This document shows positions 1 through 6,051 of a stretch of DNA of 9,199 nucleotides, piece after piece. Position numbers and translations under genes: made by a program. A model generated the notes under the pieces. That model searched no databases. It was not told where the DNA came from and worked only from the letters and a program-made list of their open reading frames with translations. Origin of the DNA: Planctomycetota bacterium (GTDB lineage Bacteria > Planctomycetota > Phycisphaerae > UBA1845); the NCBI GenBank assembly GCA_022566435.1, contig JADFIX010000086.1:1-9199 (forward strand), written 5' to 3'. Positions within the stretch are counted from its first letter, which is position 1; each line of letters starts with the position of its first letter.

Positions 1-759
1 ATCATCGGTCTCTATACGTGACGCCGCCACCCGCAGCAATGCGTGGCCGAGTTTCATGTCGGCGCGGGTCGCGGTCACCGCGGTGATGTCGTGTTTGTGC
101 CACCACTCCCGCGCGGTCCGCGCGGCCTCGACCGCATCCTCGTATCGTTCACTCAGCATCAACGACGCCGTGAGATGCGACCACGCCGTCGCCTGATTCT
201 CGGCCACATTCTCCGTTGTCTTGGCACTCGCTTCGATCGCGATACGGTGCCAATCCTGACCGGCCTCGTACTCGCCGGCCAGATCATGGTCGATCCCCAA
301 CGCCAACGCCGATTCGCTCAACTCCTCGAACGAACCATGCTCGTTGCGAATATGGTAGGCGGGCGAATGGGCACGCAAGGCGAGTTGCGGTTCATCGCGG
401 CGACGAAAGAGCAAACCAAGCTGGTGAAGCGCAAACGCGGCGACACGCATCGTGTCGTTGCCGGGTTCCTGATCGGCCATCATCGCCGCAGCCGGCCCGG
501 CGCCGGAGGCCTCACGAAAGCATGCCTCGGCAGCAGCCGCGTCGGGACGTGCGGCGGCCAACATGCCTCGAAGGATGGTATTCCAAATGCGCTGTGCGGG
601 TGGGCTCTCGGCGACGCTGGACAGATTCTCTTCCGCATGTTCCAACCGCCGTTCGTTCAACGCCCGCAGCGCGCGCCGCGTGGGCTCCGAATCCGGTTGG
701 ATGATGCCGGACGGACGATTATCGTCGGCGAGAGGATTGACGGTCTTGTGCGCTTTCAC
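1..759 (-). CDS. TPR-like helical repeat protein, 3' end beyond window
   Basis: This minus-strand frame is open from a GTG at 759 to the left edge: 253 codons with no stop, so the C-terminus is missing. The start is chosen because GTG overlaps the stop of the upstream thioredoxin-fold gene as GTGA (756-759), typical of translational coupling; there is no convincing Shine-Dalgarno. The product is Ala/Glu/Arg-rich and apparently all helical. The clearest TPR-like unit is at residues 187-220 (W193, L197, then a small-residue helix containing ERYEDAVEAARTA), followed by another helix at 229-247. Earlier helical pairs lie around 54-92, 103-120 and 143-180. No signal peptide or membrane segment is visible. 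TPR proteins are scaffolds for protein contacts, and no enzymatic motif is seen. The reality of the gene is well supported by its composition and coupling; the TPR family call is moderate and the role unknown. Confidence 0.8.
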   Translation of the reverse strand, partial: MKAHKTVNPLADDNRPSGIIQPDSEPTRRALRALNERRLEHAEENLSSVAESPPAQRIWNTILRGMLAAARPDAAAAEACFREASGAGPAAAMMADQEPGNDTMRVAAFALHQLGLLFRRRDEPQLALRAHSPAYHIRNEHGSFEELSESALALGIDHDLAGEYEAGQDWHRIAIEASAKTTENVAENQATAWSHLTASLMLSERYEDAVEAARTAREWWHKHDITAVTATRADMKLGHALLRVAASRIETDD

Positions 760-2786
760 GAAGGATCACGCGGTTTCAAAAGGGTTTCGATTCGACCAGG
801 GATATCCTGCGCACGAGGATCGATCGCGTCAATCTTACCATCCGGACCGATCAAAAAAAGAGCCGGGATGCCAATGACCCCGTAACTGTCGGCCACGGTT
901 CCCTTCTTGTTGTCGCTATCGAAAACCTGCGGCCACAGGATATTCTGCTTTTCGAGGAACTTTTGCAACAACTTTTTGTCCCAGTCCAAGCTGATGCCGA
1001 ACATGAGAAACCGCTCGTTCGAGCCGACCTTATCGTACATTTTTCTGAGATGCGGAATTTCAGCGACGCAGGGGCCGCACCAGGTAGCCCAGAAATCGAG
1101 AAGAACCACCTTCCCCTTCAGCTTGCCGAGCTCGTGTGTCGTTCCGTCCAGGGTCACCAAGACGGCATCCGGTGCGTCGTCTCCTACTTTGAGCGACGGT
1201 CCGCCGCCCGGTGGTTTTCCTCGTTCCGTTTGGGTGACGGTGAGCTCGACCACGTTGCCCGGCGTGGCGGAAACGACCTGAGGCGTGGCCTGGATGCGCG
1301 GTCCGAAGACGGTAATCTCGAATTCGTCACTGGGTGCGTTTTCAATAATGAAGCGGCCGTCGTGATCCGTCAGGGCACGGAGCCCAAGTGTGGCGAATCC
1401 TCGCCAGGCGGTGGCCTCGATTTGCACGCCGCCCACCGGTTCACCGAGATCGTTCTTCACGACGCCGATGAGGGACCGCGGGGGTCCCAGCGCAATGTCT
1501 AGGGAGGTTTCTTTCCCGGCCTCGATCGTGCCGATCACCAATTCCGGGGCATAGCCTGCCAGGTGAACGGTAATCGTGACCGGGCCGGGTCGAACGCCGT
1601 GGATGGAATATGTCCCTTCGTAGTCGGTCCACTCGCGAGGCGATTCGGTATTGGCGTCGGTGCCGGTCATCACCCGCGCGCCGTAGAGGGTCTCGCCGGT
1701 GTCAAGGGCGGTGACTTTTCCTGAAATCCGCCCCGCACGCTTGATCGTGAAGCGGTGGGTCGATTCCATCTTGTCCTCCGGCGGCAGAATCTCCCGATCG
1801 AATCCGATCGAAGACACGTATCCTGGATGCGAGAGTCGCAGCGCCATTCGCACGGTATTAAAATGGACTCTTTGGAAAACTGCCATTCCTTTGGCATCAG
1901 TGACGGCGACCCGAAAGTCATCCCGCCGCTCGTCGTAGGATTCGATGGTGACGCCGTCGACCGGCGCTTCGGCCTCGTCGATGACGACAAGGCGAATGAC
2001 GCGCTCCGGTTTCAGCTCGATGGTGATTTCCTCGCCGGTTCCGAGCGAGGACACGTGCGCGCTTTCCCGCCCGAATTTTGCGGCCTCGACAACGATTTCT
2101 CCGCCCGTCGGGGACACGCCTTTCACCGAGAATCGCCCCGTCGCGTCCGTCTCCGCGTGCCAGTCCTTGTAGGCCGATTTGATCTCAACCGTTGCGCCTT
2201 CCACCCCCTTTTTTGTGGCCGCGTCGGTGACTCGACCGGAAAGTGTGAGATTCCCTTCGAGGGTTCCGACAACGAAAGGCGGATAGTCATCGTCCCCCAA
2301 GTGCAACCCTTCCGCGACCTCCTGGTATGAAGCTTTGGCCATGGTGACGACGACATCACCTTGGATGGGTTCGGGCAACTCTATTTTGAAGTCGCCGAGT
2401 TTGTCGCTCTTGGTGGAACTGATCAGCGCGCCGGTCTTGCCGTCTGCGCCTTTGTGGTGAACCGTGACGTCGACGTCCACGAGCCCGGCTCCGATAAGGT
2501 CCGTGACCTGCCCTTCGAGGATCAGAACTAGCTTCTCGTCCGGTTGGGAGTCTTGAGTTTCACTCTTGTCCGGCGCCGGGTCCGCTTCGTGCTTACCGTT
2601 TGAATCCTGGTCGGCGCCGGCCGATGCGAGCCCTAAAACTCGGGTCGCGTTGGCGTTTGCAAAGGCACCGGCCGGCGTGGCGTCGGATGGCGCGCACATC
2701 AGCAAGAAAGCGGATACGAATTTCAGAAGGCACCGTTTCCTTGGTGGGCTGGTATCAATTGTTCTAGCGAGAATCGAGAATAACAT
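756..2786 (-). CDS. Secreted TlpA/ResA-like thioredoxin-fold protein with N-terminal carboxypeptidase-regulatory-like domains
   Basis: The product is 676 residues. The N-terminus has a basic patch (PRKR, 15-18) and a hydrophobic stretch (about 19-31), read as a signal peptide with a long n-region; CAPSDA is not a good lipobox, so signal peptidase I cleavage is more likely. After an acidic low-complexity linker (about 55-85) come about five beta-sandwich repeats of carboxypeptidase-regulatory/Ig-like type (about 88-175, 180-258, 263-349, 351-433, 437-517), recognisable by G.V.D.....V.GA.V.....TD..G.F.I. A Gly/Pro linker leads to a thioredoxin domain (530-676) with the redox motif WCGPC (569-573) and the cis-Pro in GIPALF (P641). 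ResA/TlpA-like proteins reduce or shuffle disulfides outside the cytoplasm; the substrate here is unknown. A longer reading to an ATG at 2891 exists, but the ATG at 2786 follows AGGAAGG and gives a signal peptide near the N-terminus. It is the first gene of the leftward unit. Confidence 0.92.
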   Translation of the reverse strand: MLFSILARTIDTSPPRKRCLLKFVSAFLLMCAPSDATPAGAFANANATRVLGLASAGADQDSNGKHEADPAPDKSETQDSQPDEKLVLILEGQVTDLIGAGLVDVDVTVHHKGADGKTGALISSTKSDKLGDFKIELPEPIQGDVVVTMAKASYQEVAEGLHLGDDDYPPFVVGTLEGNLTLSGRVTDAATKKGVEGATVEIKSAYKDWHAETDATGRFSVKGVSPTGGEIVVEAAKFGRESAHVSSLGTGEEITIELKPERVIRLVVIDEAEAPVDGVTIESYDERRDDFRVAVTDAKGMAVFQRVHFNTVRMALRLSHPGYVSSIGFDREILPPEDKMESTHRFTIKRAGRISGKVTALDTGETLYGARVMTGTDANTESPREWTDYEGTYSIHGVRPGPVTITVHLAGYAPELVIGTIEAGKETSLDIALGPPRSLIGVVKNDLGEPVGGVQIEATAWRGFATLGLRALTDHDGRFIIENAPSDEFEITVFGPRIQATPQVVSATPGNVVELTVTQTERGKPPGGGPSLKVGDDAPDAVLVTLDGTTHELGKLKGKVVLLDFWATWCGPCVAEIPHLRKMYDKVGSNERFLMFGISLDWDKKLLQKFLEKQNILWPQVFDSDNKKGTVADSYGVIGIPALFLIGPDGKIDAIDPRAQDIPGRIETLLKPRDPS

Positions 2787-2790
2787 TCGA

Positions 2791-2797
2791 CCTTCCT
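2791..2797 (-). promoter_or_regulatory. Ribosome binding site of the thioredoxin-fold gene
   Basis: AGGAAGG on the minus strand lies four bases before the ATG at 2786. It decides between this start and the upstream in-frame ATG at 2891, which would put 35 unlikely residues in front of the signal peptide. Confidence 0.6.
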
Positions 2798-2854
2798 GTC
2801 CGTTGTCCTCCGTAGAGAGGCGTGTCGCGACGAACGCCGTGTGTTGCGATCCGA

Positions 2855-2870
2855 GGCCGCGGCAGCGGCC
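2855..2870. repeat. Small perfect GC inverted repeat in the presumed 5' leader of the thioredoxin-fold gene
   Basis: GGCCGC, loop GGCA, GCGGCC: a 6-bp all-GC stem with a four-base loop. If the TACAAT at 2878-2883 is the -10 box, the hairpin lies at or near the very 5' end of that mRNA. It could stabilise the message or be an operator half-site pair; chance is also possible in GC-rich DNA. Confidence 0.4.
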
Positions 2871-2877
2871 GTTGCCT

Positions 2878-2883
2878 ATTGTA
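2878..2883 (-). promoter_or_regulatory. Candidate -10 box for the leftward unit
   Basis: TACAAT on the minus strand matches TATAAT at five of six positions and lies about 92 bases before the ATG at 2786. No good -35 element is found 16-18 bases upstream. If it is used, transcription starts downstream of the ATG at 2891, which would exclude the longer reading of the gene. Confidence 0.25.
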
Positions 2884-2998
2884 GCTGCCACGGGCTTGCG
2901 AGGGGAGCGGTTTTCGGGGCGATGTAGGTCGGTTTGTCGAAAATCGTCGCTTCGCCCTTGTCTAGTCGATCCTGACGATTAGTCGACCTTGTGAATTG

Positions 2999-3016
2999 TC
3001 GCCGGTATCGCCGGTA
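2999..3016. repeat. Tandem 9-bp repeat TCGCCGGTA x2
   Basis: TCGCCGGTA occurs twice head to tail with no gap, directly upstream of the candidate rightward promoter and inside the divergent regulatory region. The position suits a binding site for a regulator, but two short copies alone are weak evidence. Confidence 0.35.
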
Positions 3017-3019
3017 GGT

Positions 3020-3049
3020 TTGTCCCGAGGCCGATGAACGTGTAGGATT
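3020..3049 (+). promoter_or_regulatory. Weak candidate promoter for the rightward unit
   Basis: TTGTCC (3020-3025), an 18-base spacer and TAGGAT (3044-3049) match a housekeeping promoter at four of six positions in each box, about 48 bases before the ATG at 3098. Position is good, sequence match is poor; planctomycete promoters often deviate from the consensus. Confidence 0.2.
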
Positions 3050-3086
3050 GTATGTCGCCTTTCCGGTTTCAGACTCCAATAATGGT

Positions 3087-3091
3087 GGAGG
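3087..3091 (+). promoter_or_regulatory. Ribosome binding site of the coiled-coil membrane protein gene
   Basis: GGAGG with a six-base spacer before the ATG at 3098; a consensus Shine-Dalgarno that fixes the start of the first gene of the rightward unit. Confidence 0.8.
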
Positions 3092-3097
3092 CCGACC

Positions 3098-4882
3098 ATG
3101 AGCCAGCTTGATAGCCAAATTCGCCGTGTCCAGCGCCGCCTGTGGCTGAGTCGCTGGATGCACGCCTTTTTCTTCTGTCTATCCATTTTGGCGGGACTTT
3201 TCGCCGCCTTCGTTCTGGTCCAGCGGTTGTACGACCTGGCCTGGCCCGTGATGTGGTCGGGCGTGGGCCTGGGCATCGCGGCACTCTTGGGTTCACTGCT
3301 GTGGATGTGGGTGACCCGCGAGGACATTCACGTGGCCGCAACTGCCTTGGACCAGGCCGCCGGGCTTCGCGAGCGATTGAGCAGCGCTCAATATTGCCTG
3401 GATCGAGACGATCCCTTTGCCCGCGCCGTCGTGGCCGATGCGGAACAGGTGAGCGGCGCGCTCAGCGTGCGGAATCACATCCGACTGCGGTTTCCCCAGC
3501 CACTTCCCTGGGCGAGCTTTTCGATCGTTGCCGCGGCTTTGATGTTTCTCGTCACGCCGGGTGTACTGAAGCCGGCGGAGGCAGGCGAGAAGGTAGACGA
3601 ATCGGAATTGGCCAAACAGACCAAGGCGGTGGTCAAGAAGAAACTTCAAGAGATTCAAAAGCTGGCCGAAGAGAATCCGGCATTGGCGGACTTGAGTGAC
3701 GATCTTCGAGATTTGGATAAGCAGGCCGGTGGTATATTGAAGCCGGGCGACATACGACATGAAGCCGTCAAAAAGATCGATCGATTGGCGGACGCGGTCA
3801 AGAAAAAACAAGGCGACTTGAAATACAGGGCTAATCAGGAAATGCGGCGCATGTTCCGCCGTTTGCAAGCGCCCAAGTCCGGCAGCGATGCGACGCAGAA
3901 ACTCGCCAAGAAGTTGCAACAAGGTGACTTCAAGTCGGCGAAAGAGGAAATCGCCAAGTTGCAGGAGCAGTTGGCGACGCTGAAGTCGGACGCTGACAAG
4001 GAACTCGTCGCGAAAATCGGCAAGGACTTGGCGAAACTCGCCAAGCAACTCGAGCAGCTTTCGATCGAGAAGAAGCTTGCCCAAAAGCTGGCTCAGGCCG
4101 GCGTTAAGAAAGAAGACCTCGAGCGGATGCTGCAAACTCTCGGCAAGAAAGATCTGGAACAGATCAAAAAAGCGCTGGAAAAGCAAGGGCTAAATCAGAA
4201 ACAGATTAGCAAAATGCTCCAAAAGCTTCAACAACAGCAGCAGGGAGCGGCACAAGCGCAGCAACTGGCCAAAGGCATGCAAAAAGCCGCCGTAGCGTGT
4301 AAGAGCGGGCAGCCTGGTGATGCGGCTGTCGGTCTGGCTCAGGCCGCCGGTCAACTCAGCGCGGCGGAAGCCCTCGAGGCCGAAATGGCCCAGATCGAGG
4401 CGACGTTGGCAGAGCTGAATTCCGCCCGGAATTCACTTGACAGCGGCTGCTCCCAATGCAACGGGACGGGGAAACGCGGCGGAAAGCCCTGTTCGGCGTG
4501 CCGCGGCAGTGGCAAGCGCCCAGGAAGTCGTGGCGGCATGGGTGGTCTTGGCAAGGGCAAGGGGGGGCTGGCGCCGGAGCAGCAGGCCGGCATGGGATTC
4601 AAAACCGAACGGGCTAAGGTGCATACCGGCAAAGGGGCCATCATCGGGCAGTTCCTGGTCGATGGCGAGCAGGTGAAAGGAGACGTTCAGTCTACGCTCT
4701 CCGAGGTCGTTGCCACGTCCGAGCACGATGCCAGTGACCGCATCGGACGAAATCGGATTCCACGTCAGTACCAGAAGGCGGTCAAGGACTACTTCATCAA
4801 CGTTCGTCGCTTGGTGAAAGATCCCAAGGCATCGAAGCAAGACTCGGACTCGGCGAATTCCGATCCGGAGGGCGACGAGTGA
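3098..4882 (+). CDS. Three-TM, Lys/Gln-rich coiled-coil protein with two CxxCxGxG motifs
   Basis: The product is 594 residues. Hydrophobic segments lie at about 21-42, 50-72 and 138-155. Basic residues cluster before the first and between the second and third, so the positive-inside rule places the N-terminus in the cytoplasm and everything after about 156 outside. Residues about 168-410 form a long Lys/Gln/Leu/Ala-rich helical, probably coiled-coil region with a Q5 run. Two CxxCxGxG motifs follow (C451/C454 and C465/C468), six residues apart, as in half of a DnaJ cysteine-rich zinc domain, within a Gly/Arg/Lys-rich stretch (about 470-500). The C-terminus has an IPRQYQKAVKDYF-type segment (about 553-565) and an acidic tail. 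I recall such segments in proteins beside planctomycete VWA genes, but name no family. There is no J-domain, so it is not DnaJ. It heads the rightward unit and probably partners the VWA protein. Confidence 0.85.
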   Translation: MSQLDSQIRRVQRRLWLSRWMHAFFFCLSILAGLFAAFVLVQRLYDLAWPVMWSGVGLGIAALLGSLLWMWVTREDIHVAATALDQAAGLRERLSSAQYCLDRDDPFARAVVADAEQVSGALSVRNHIRLRFPQPLPWASFSIVAAALMFLVTPGVLKPAEAGEKVDESELAKQTKAVVKKKLQEIQKLAEENPALADLSDDLRDLDKQAGGILKPGDIRHEAVKKIDRLADAVKKKQGDLKYRANQEMRRMFRRLQAPKSGSDATQKLAKKLQQGDFKSAKEEIAKLQEQLATLKSDADKELVAKIGKDLAKLAKQLEQLSIEKKLAQKLAQAGVKKEDLERMLQTLGKKDLEQIKKALEKQGLNQKQISKMLQKLQQQQQGAAQAQQLAKGMQKAAVACKSGQPGDAAVGLAQAAGQLSAAEALEAEMAQIEATLAELNSARNSLDSGCSQCNGTGKRGGKPCSACRGSGKRPGSRGGMGGLGKGKGGLAPEQQAGMGFKTERAKVHTGKGAIIGQFLVDGEQVKGDVQSTLSEVVATSEHDASDRIGRNRIPRQYQKAVKDYFINVRRLVKDPKASKQDSDSANSDPEGDE

Positions 4883-4998
4883 CACTCACCGCGCTTGTCG
4901 CACCGCAACTGCATCACACGGTGATCGCGATTCCCGAGAGCTTTTCGACATGGTACGAGTTGATTGCACCGGGCACTAGATCGGCACTTCCGCGGTAG
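4879..4998 (+). CDS. Possible 39-codon ORF coupled to the coiled-coil gene
   Basis: A GTG at 4879 overlaps the TGA of the preceding gene as GTGA, and the frame stays open for 39 codons to TAG at 4996-4998. About 64% of third positions are G or C. The peptide starts with a mildly hydrophobic stretch (LTALVAPQ ... VIAI) and contains WYEL; no domain, signal peptide or family is recognised. The arrangement copies the GTGA coupling of the leftward unit. It may be a real small protein, a decayed fragment or chance, since GTGA at a stop is common and there is no separate Shine-Dalgarno. Confidence 0.25.
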   Translation: MTLTALVAPQLHHTVIAIPESFSTWYELIAPGTRSALPR

Positions 4999-5001
4999 AA
5001 T
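4972..5001 (+). promoter_or_regulatory. 11-bp-spaced GGCACT direct repeat before a TAGAAT -10-like box
   Basis: GGCACT occurs at 4972-4977 and 4983-4988, one helical turn apart, followed by TAGAAT (4996-5001, five of six matches to TATAAT). No -35 sequence is evident. A start near 5008 would give a short leader directly before the Shine-Dalgarno at 5015. A sigma-54 reading fails because GC is absent from the -12 position. This may be an internal, activator-dependent promoter. Confidence 0.22.
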
Positions 5002-5014
5002 GACACCATGCCCT

Positions 5015-5022
5015 GGAGAAGG
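5015..5022 (+). promoter_or_regulatory. Strong ribosome binding site of the leader ORF
   Basis: GGAGAAGG followed by seven bases (ATTTTAC) and ATG at 5030. It is the best Shine-Dalgarno between 4882 and 6051, yet it serves a 20-codon frame and not the lipoprotein frame. Confidence 0.6.
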
Positions 5023-5029
5023 ATTTTAC

Positions 5030-5092
5030 ATGGCGGCAGACAACCAGACACCTCGAGTGCCCGCCGCGTGCGAGATGGGCATCGTGTTATGA
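5030..5092 (+). CDS. 20-codon leader ORF overlapping the lipoprotein start
   Basis: ATG at 5030 follows an excellent Shine-Dalgarno (5015-5022, seven-base spacer). The frame encodes 20 residues, beginning MAADNQTPR and ending EMGIVL, and stops with TGA at 5090-5092, overlapping the ATG of the NHL lipoprotein (5089) as ATGA. The layout is that of a translated leader delivering ribosomes to a gene with no Shine-Dalgarno of its own. There is no run of one amino acid as in classical attenuation peptides, and no membrane segment. It could be a regulatory leader or a coupling device; the product itself may have no function. It is inferred from sequence only. Confidence 0.45.
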   Translation: MAADNQTPRVPAACEMGIVL

Positions 5093-6051
5093 CACAACGG
5101 CCCGCGCGGCCCTGTCGACGATCCCAAGTTGCGGCTTTTCCTATCCGGTCGTCCTTCCTTTTCGTCATGGCGATGTGGACCGTCGCAGGGTGCGAGAGAC
5201 CGCCCATAACGCCGAACGGTGTCGTGAATGTCTTTGGCGGTGTCGGTCGCGGACCCGGGGCGTTTAGCTACCCGCGGGCCATCGCCGCCGATGGCAACGG
5301 CACCGTGTTGGTCGTCGACAAAGCGGGTCGCGTGCAGCGGTTTGATGAGAGCGGCACCTATTTGCACGAATGGCGTATGCCGGAGACGGAGCAGGGCAAA
5401 CCGGTCGGGCTGGCCGTCCATCCCGACGGGCGAACGTTCATCGCCGATACCCATTATCATCGCGTCTTGGTATTCGACCGCGAGGGTCGCCTCCTAGGCT
5501 CGTTCGGCCGGCAGGGCAGCGGCGACGGCGAGTTTCACCTGCCGACGGATGTCGTCTTCGACGACCAGGGGTTCATCTACGTCAGTGAGTACAACGGCAA
5601 TGACCGAATCACCAAGTGGTCGCCGGCGTTGGCATTCGTGGCCGTGATCGGCGCGGAGCCGATCGAGGGAAAGCGGCTTCGTCGTCCCGCGGCGATGGTC
5701 ATCGACGGCGAGCAGACCCTATGGGTCGCCGACGCATGCAACCACCGCCTCGTGCGGTTCACCCTGGATGGTCGCGTGCTGGCCACAGTGGGGGGCTACG
5801 GTCGCGCGTCCGGCGAAATGCGATATCCATATGACATAGCTCTGGCGCCAGACGGGTCCTTGATGGTCTGCGAATACGGCGGCGATCGTCTGCAGTGGTT
5901 TTCTCTGGACGGGCGTTCCCTTCGCGTGTGGGGCTCGAGTGGGCGAGAACCGGGCGAACTCAGCGCGCCGTGGGGGGCGACCTACGGTCGAAACGGAAAA
6001 GTGTATGTCGTGGATTCACTGAACAGCCGTATACAGGTCGTCGGAATATGA
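5089..6051 (+). CDS. NHL-repeat six-bladed beta-propeller lipoprotein
   Basis: From the ATG at 5089 the product is 320 residues. A basic n-region (about 1-20) and hydrophobic SSFLFVMAMW lead to a lipobox VAGC (C35), predicting lipidation and membrane anchoring outside the cytoplasm. Six NHL-type units follow, each with P..(I/V/L)A....G...V.D....R...(F/W), for example PRAIAADGNGTVLVVD, PVGLAVHPDGRTFIADTHYH and APWGATYGRNGKVYVVDSLN. The last blade ends at the C-terminus, so the propeller is complete. NHL propellers bind proteins or ligands; no catalytic residues are identified. An in-frame ATG at 5008 (347 residues) is less likely: it adds a non-signal-like arginine-rich extension, has no Shine-Dalgarno and ignores the ATGA coupling with the leader ORF. 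The stop overlaps the VWA gene start as ATGA (6048-6051). Confidence 0.88.
   Translation: MTQRPARPCRRSQVAAFPIRSSFLFVMAMWTVAGCERPPITPNGVVNVFGGVGRGPGAFSYPRAIAADGNGTVLVVDKAGRVQRFDESGTYLHEWRMPETEQGKPVGLAVHPDGRTFIADTHYHRVLVFDREGRLLGSFGRQGSGDGEFHLPTDVVFDDQGFIYVSEYNGNDRITKWSPALAFVAVIGAEPIEGKRLRRPAAMVIDGEQTLWVADACNHRLVRFTLDGRVLATVGGYGRASGEMRYPYDIALAPDGSLMVCEYGGDRLQWFSLDGRSLRVWGSSGREPGELSAPWGATYGRNGKVYVVDSLNSRIQVVGI

Larger units (their letters stand above)
2787..3097. other. Divergent intergenic region between the two transcription units
   Basis: This 311-bp stretch has no convincing gene. The short frames crossing it lack family features. It must carry the promoters for both directions. It holds a GC hairpin (2855-2870), a minus-strand -10-like TACAAT (2878-2883), a TAGTCGA direct repeat with 17-bp period (2963-2969 and 2980-2986), a tandem 9-mer (2999-3016) and a weak plus-strand promoter match (3020-3049). 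No terminator is seen or expected between divergent genes. Confidence 0.75.

Noticed and set aside
43..885. 280-codon plus-strand ORF and nested smaller ones
   Set aside because: Arg/Gly-rich shadow of the TPR-like gene and of the end of the thioredoxin-fold gene, whose WCGPC domain is certain on the other strand.
963..2330. Several plus-strand ORFs of 75-191 codons
   Set aside because: All lie opposite the thioredoxin-fold gene and lack motifs; ordinary antisense frames in GC-rich DNA.
2787..2891. N-terminal extension of the thioredoxin-fold protein to the ATG at 2891
   Set aside because: It would put 35 residues in front of the signal peptide, has no visible Shine-Dalgarno, and the ATG lies upstream of the -10-like box, whereas the ATG at 2786 has AGGAAGG.
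3293..4186. 297-codon minus-strand ORF
   Set aside because: Antisense shadow of the coiled-coil gene; its Leu/Phe-rich composition is what reversed Lys/Gln codons give, and there is no Shine-Dalgarno or family feature.
4448..4513. Interpretation of the 3098-4882 gene as DnaJ
   Set aside because: Only two of the four CxxCxGxG motifs are present, there is no J-domain with HPD, and the protein has three TM segments.
4981..4996. Sigma-54 type promoter (CGGCAC...)
   Set aside because: The GG of the -24 element is present, but the required GC twelve bases later is not (GT at 4995-4996).
5008..5088. N-terminal extension of the NHL lipoprotein to the ATG at 5008
   Set aside because: No Shine-Dalgarno, a non-signal-like arginine-rich extension, and the strong site at 5015-5022 lies inside it and serves the leader frame instead.
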